In this document: positions 33,441 through 36,479 of the stretch, in pieces
Layout of the letters: each line of letters opens with the position of its first letter
How positions within the stretch are numbered: the first letter of the stretch is position 1
From: VBAS01 sp035318985
GTDB taxonomy: Bacteria > Bacteroidota > Bacteroidia > Chitinophagales > Chitinophagaceae
Direction: 5' to 3'
Length of the DNA: 36,479 nt
NCBI GenBank assembly: GCA_035318985.1
Contig: DATHDP010000036.1
Location: forward strand, 1 to 36,479
The notes under the pieces: model-generated
The model's database searches: none
What the model was told of the DNA's origin: nothing
What the model saw: only the letters and a program-made list of their open reading frames with translations
Made by a program: the position numbers and the translations under genes

Positions 33441-33635
33441 TTTGATGTTGAACCCTATAGCTATCGTGTTAGAAATTGAAGATTCGGGATCTTCATTAAT
33501 CCTCAATAAGACATTCGTATCACAATTATCTCCATCACAGCAAGGCATTGCATTTGTTTTGCAAACAGGACACTGATAATGGCCATGCACATGAACCAAT
33601 TCAACTTCTTGTCCACAAAAAATGCATTGACTCAT
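33399..33635 (-). CDS. Small zinc-ribbon protein, translationally coupled to the patatin gene
   Basis: A 78-residue protein beginning MSQCIFCGQEVELVHVHGHY. CxxC (Cys4/Cys7), CPVC and the cluster CCDGDNC supply many cysteines, enough for one or two zinc ribbons. It is too small for an enzyme and may bind nucleic acid or protein. The start ATG 33635 lies only two bases after the patatin-gene stop (TGA-TC-ATG), so translation is probably coupled. The frame runs 42 bases into the 3' end of the ybjQ gene on the other strand. I recall similar small proteins in related genomes, but the family has no function known to me. The C-terminal third is not cysteine-bearing and could be variable. Confidence 0.7.
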   Translation of the reverse strand: MSQCIFCGQEVELVHVHGHYQCPVCKTNAMPCCDGDNCDTNVLLRINEDPESSISNTIAIGFNIKLIESNRSSCSNYH

Positions 33636-33637
33636 GA

Positions 33638-35929
33638 TCACTTATTTTTATTCAACTTATCTATCATTTTTTTTAATTCCTTATTGCGAAGCAAACTTTC
33701 ATTCATGGATTTTAAAAGCTTTTCTGATATTACCCAGTTCATTGAATAATTAGGATTATCTCCATCATCGTATAAATTAATTTTCCGGTATAGCGTATCG
33801 TTCGGGAAATGATATTTCATAAGATTCAATAACCTATTATCATTTACAGTTGTCTGTGTTCCGTAAGCGCCAAGCAGTGTTTTTACCGGAGCTGCAAGAT
33901 CATTGATCATTGGGTTTACTTTTTCCAATGGTACTCCTTCATTCGGACTATTGGCGATATGAAGTATATAGATCTTCAGCTTTTCCTTGTGTTGTAAATA
34001 GAGACTGTCACGCAAAAGAATATTCACCATTTCATTTACTACTCCTGAACCGGAATTATCAAAATAGGCGCCATCAACAAAATAATTTGCTTTATTCTTT
34101 ATACCTGCTGAGTCAACTCTTCCGGCCGGGCTTACATAAGGAAAACTGGCGCCAAGCACCACTGCTGTGCTGAGCTTAATATCTTTTTTTTCATCAAGAA
34201 GATCTAAAAAATCAAGACGCTGATTAAAACGGGGGTCTGAAAAATCAATGTTTGAAATAACTGCCGGCAATCCATCCTGCATCCGAGTGGTGTTTATACA
34301 TAGTATGGGAAGAAAATAGGGTTGTTTTTTTTGTGTGATGAGTTCTGAAAATTTTGTGTTCATACTATCATACAACAAACAATTTTCCGTCGGACCTTTC
34401 TCCAATACACGGGCAAGGGCTGCTCCGCGATCATCAACAAATTGAAATGGGAAAATATGGCGGAACACATCAGGCCCTAACATACGGGCAAGAGTGAATG
34501 TTAGAAAATCTGTTTTAAGATATTGTTGTACATCAGCAAGCTCATGTGTTATGGTATCACTTATTTGTTTTGCTCTTAATAAATTAAAATAAGCAGCATT
34601 GCCAACGCTTCCCCCCGATGCACCGGAAAGGCAAAAAAGATGTTTGTTGAATTCACCATTTGTTTCTTCATTCATCTTTGCCATTACTGAAGCCACCCAA
34701 TAACCTGCCCTTGATGCTCCACCATCTGATAAAACAAATATTAAAGGATATTCTTTTTTATTAGCCGTATCTGCCAGTTCTGGTCTTCGGAGTGTTACCC
34801 AATTTTCAAAATATTCGTGTAAAGTTTGGCGATTGCTATAAACAGCTGTCGTTTTTTTATTTGAAGTATGTACATCATGTGGTTCAAATACCAACCCTAC
34901 TAAAAAGGCAAAAAAGAAAACTATAATATGCACATTGATCCGGTAAATGACAGAGATCAATGCAACGCCATTACCAAGAATGAGTAAAGTTCCAAACGCA
35001 AAAAGTATAAAAGATAGCGAACCGATATAGATTGAGAACTTTATAGAAAAAATAGCGGAAAGATAAAAGGCAAGCCCAACTATCAAAACAAAAAGAAATA
35101 CCCATGAAAAGGTTTTGTCTTCTTCATCAAAAACGAACTTTCTTACTTTTTTGAAGAAATCATGATTGGCAAATTGTTCCGGATCCTTATCAGGATATTT
35201 TATATAAATAGATTTTCTCCGGAATACAAGCAACAACACAAGCCCTGCCTGGAATGCAGCAAGAAGAATAATTAAGAAATAAGTTTTTTGAAAGGACGGA
35301 AAGAAAAAGATAAGTGATAAAGTAATAAAAAGAAATGCACTTACTATGATACACAAACGGTTCAAATAAATTTTCTTGCTTTTTAAATTGGTGAGCTTAT
35401 CAACGGCATCGGCACGATTACACCAAAACCTGTAAATCCTGAAATAATAAAAAGAGCTAAATACCAGCACCAAAAAGAAAAGTTTGTCATATTTATTTTC
35501 AGGATCTTTTTCAAGCTTAATGAAGGCAAGGATAATAACCGTTAGACAAGTGAAAGAGAGAAACCGTGGCATCTGGATGAGAAAGCGTCCCCAGAAACGT
35601 TCTTCTTTATCGGGTTTTCGCGAAAGCGAAGCATAAGTTATTTTCCCAATGATGCGGCTAGTGTACCATGTTATATAAACCCAAAATATTGCTGCGATCA
35701 CAAACATGTAAAAGATGCGTGGCTGCTCCAATGTTCTTTCCATAATATCTTTTCCCTGCGTTAGGTACCAGGTTGCAAACAACGCCATCACCAAAAAAAG
35801 AATAGATGGAAAAAAAAGCCAGATAGCTTTCAGGAATGCCCGCAAGAACATTAGAAAGTTTTCGAGAGGTCTTGTTCTTGTAAATATTTCCTTGAACAGT
35901 ATTTGGTGGCGGTAAGGGTTGGCTCGCAT
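33638..35929 (-). CDS. Patatin-like phospholipase with polytopic membrane N-terminal half
   Basis: A 763-residue protein counted from the ATG at 35929; the longer frame begins with TTG. The N-terminal half (about 30-350) contains some ten hydrophobic segments. The C-terminal half is a patatin-like lipid acyl hydrolase: oxyanion loop DGGASRAGYW (about 402-411), nucleophile Ser438 in SGASGGS and the catalytic Asp619 in VDGAYFDNSG. Patatins cleave acyl chains from membrane lipids. A polytopic anchor instead of a secretion signal or Omp85 barrel suggests an inner-membrane enzyme with a cytoplasmic catalytic domain. It lies 51 bases downstream of obgE and is coupled to the zinc-ribbon gene. Regulation of lipid turnover is plausible; the trigger is unknown. 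Confidence 0.83.
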   Translation of the reverse strand: MRANPYRHQILFKEIFTRTRPLENFLMFLRAFLKAIWLFFPSILFLVMALFATWYLTQGKDIMERTLEQPRIFYMFVIAAIFWVYITWYTSRIIGKITYASLSRKPDKEERFWGRFLIQMPRFLSFTCLTVIILAFIKLEKDPENKYDKLFFLVLVFSSFYYFRIYRFWCNRADAVDKLTNLKSKKIYLNRLCIIVSAFLFITLSLIFFFPSFQKTYFLIILLAAFQAGLVLLLVFRRKSIYIKYPDKDPEQFANHDFFKKVRKFVFDEEDKTFSWVFLFVLIVGLAFYLSAIFSIKFSIYIGSLSFILFAFGTLLILGNGVALISVIYRINVHIIVFFFAFLVGLVFEPHDVHTSNKKTTAVYSNRQTLHEYFENWVTLRRPELADTANKKEYPLIFVLSDGGASRAGYWVASVMAKMNEETNGEFNKHLFCLSGASGGSVGNAAYFNLLRAKQISDTITHELADVQQYLKTDFLTFTLARMLGPDVFRHIFPFQFVDDRGAALARVLEKGPTENCLLYDSMNTKFSELITQKKQPYFLPILCINTTRMQDGLPAVISNIDFSDPRFNQRLDFLDLLDEKKDIKLSTAVVLGASFPYVSPAGRVDSAGIKNKANYFVDGAYFDNSGSGVVNEMVNILLRDSLYLQHKEKLKIYILHIANSPNEGVPLEKVNPMINDLAAPVKTLLGAYGTQTTVNDNRLLNLMKYHFPNDTLYRKINLYDDGDNPNYSMNWVISEKLLKSMNESLLRNKELKKMIDKLNKNK

Positions 35930-35980
35930 CGACAAGTTTTAATAAAGATAATGCCGATACCGGTTCGGGTCAATATCTAA

Positions 35981-36479
35981 TTATTGATTCAGTGTTTTCC
36001 ACAAAAGATCTTTCAATTGAATCAATCCTTTTTGGGTAAAAGAGGAAATAAAAACATGTGGGATGTTCTTCGGTAATTCTTTTTCGATCGCATTCACCAG
36101 TTCTTCATCAAGCATTTCACTTTTGCTTATGGTAATGATGAATTGCTTGTGCAATAATTCAGGGTTATATTTTTCTAACTCACTTTGTAAAATCTCAAAT
36201 TCTTTTTTATGATCATTACTATCGGCAGGAATTAAAAAAAGCAAAACAGGATTGCGTTCGATATGTCGGAGAAAACGATGACCTAATCCTTTGCCTTCTG
36301 CGGCGCCTTCAATGATGCCCGGCAGATCGGCCACGCAAAAACTTTTTCCATCGCGGTATTCAACAATTCCTAGTTGAGGATTGATAGTGGTGAAAGCATA
36401 ATCGGCGATCTTGGGTTTTGCTGCAGTGATCACAGAAAGCAATGTCGATTTACCAGCATTGGGAAAACCGACCAACCCA
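35981..36479 (-). CDS. obgE: GTPase ObgE, C-terminal part (5' end outside window)
   Basis: Obg is a ribosome-associated essential GTPase of 50S assembly and stress control. Reading is open to the right edge of the window, so the N-terminal Obg fold lies outside. The G domain is visible: G1 GFPNAGKST, switch FTTINPQLG, G3 DLPGIIEGAAEGKGLGHRFL, G4 SKSE (a variant of NKxD common in Obg of Bacteroidota) and G5 SSF. It ends at KTLNQ without the C-terminal OCT domain of some Obg proteins. The patatin gene begins 51 bases downstream on the same strand, so co-transcription is possible. adk, usually its neighbour, is at the other end of this window on the opposite strand. Confidence 0.95.
   Translation of the reverse strand, partial: GLVGFPNAGKSTLLSVITAAKPKIADYAFTTINPQLGIVEYRDGKSFCVADLPGIIEGAAEGKGLGHRFLRHIERNPVLLFLIPADSNDHKKEFEILQSELEKYNPELLHKQFIITISKSEMLDEELVNAIEKELPKNIPHVFISSFTQKGLIQLKDLLWKTLNQ

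Noticed and set aside
33399..33640. Zinc-ribbon frame as part of the patatin protein through a frameshift or read-through
   Set aside because: The patatin stop is in a different frame from the ribbon start, the ribbon has its own ATG and a self-contained cysteine pattern, and neither protein looks truncated.

Overview
The window looks like chromosomal DNA of a Bacteroidota member, most likely Chitinophagaceae or a close relative. The support is AT-rich DNA, promoter-like TAnnTTTG elements, exported proteins whose signal peptides end in A-Q, a secreted S46 dipeptidyl-peptidase, TlpA-like redoxins with long N-terminal regions, and short adenylate kinase and ObgE of the Bacteroidota type. The family-level placement is inference. 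I see no rRNA, tRNA, CRISPR array, phage or insertion-sequence transposase.

Layout: 1-947 holds the 3' end of adk and a DinB-superfamily (DUF1569-like) gene. 1100-4007 holds a PaaZ-type fusion enzyme and an enoyl-CoA hydratase. 4119-7675 is a tight three-gene cassette of cytoplasmic peptidases of three unrelated folds: papain-like C1, caspase-like C14 and subtilisin-like S8. It is followed by an AlkA-type DNA glycosylase. 8451-11963 (minus strand) holds fabG, a GH3-family adenylating enzyme and lptB with a C-terminal extension; metF diverges from lptB. 13129-16508 (minus) holds a two-domain parvulin chaperone and a TlpA-like redoxin. 16626-21431 holds rlmD, a small membrane protein gene (minus), two tandem rhomboid proteases and a membrane-anchored EEP phosphoesterase. 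21828-24087 holds cysS and a second AlkA-type glycosylase. 24088-33019 (minus) is envelope and secreted functions: a BamA/TamA-like barrel, an unknown secreted protein, a carboxylesterase, a nucleoside-hydrolase-like protein, a dipeptide epimerase, a small barrel-like protein and a DPP7-type peptidase. 33120-36479 holds a YbjQ homologue, a small zinc-ribbon gene, a polytopic patatin phospholipase and the truncated obgE.

Most genes are housekeeping or envelope functions. The best candidate for an undescribed system is the C1-C14-S8 cassette. All three proteins keep their catalytic residues, none has a visible signal peptide, and each carries a lysine-rich linker that could be a site of mutual processing, so a regulated intracellular protease cascade is a reasonable hypothesis. 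The second theme is non-coding. A family of palindromic intergenic elements with AGAACCACGATT termini sits directly on stop codons at three places. Several short GC-rich perfect palindromes are also present, one with a stop codon as its loop. Several genes have a -7-like promoter element ending only 4-6 bases before the start codon, which suggests leaderless transcripts.
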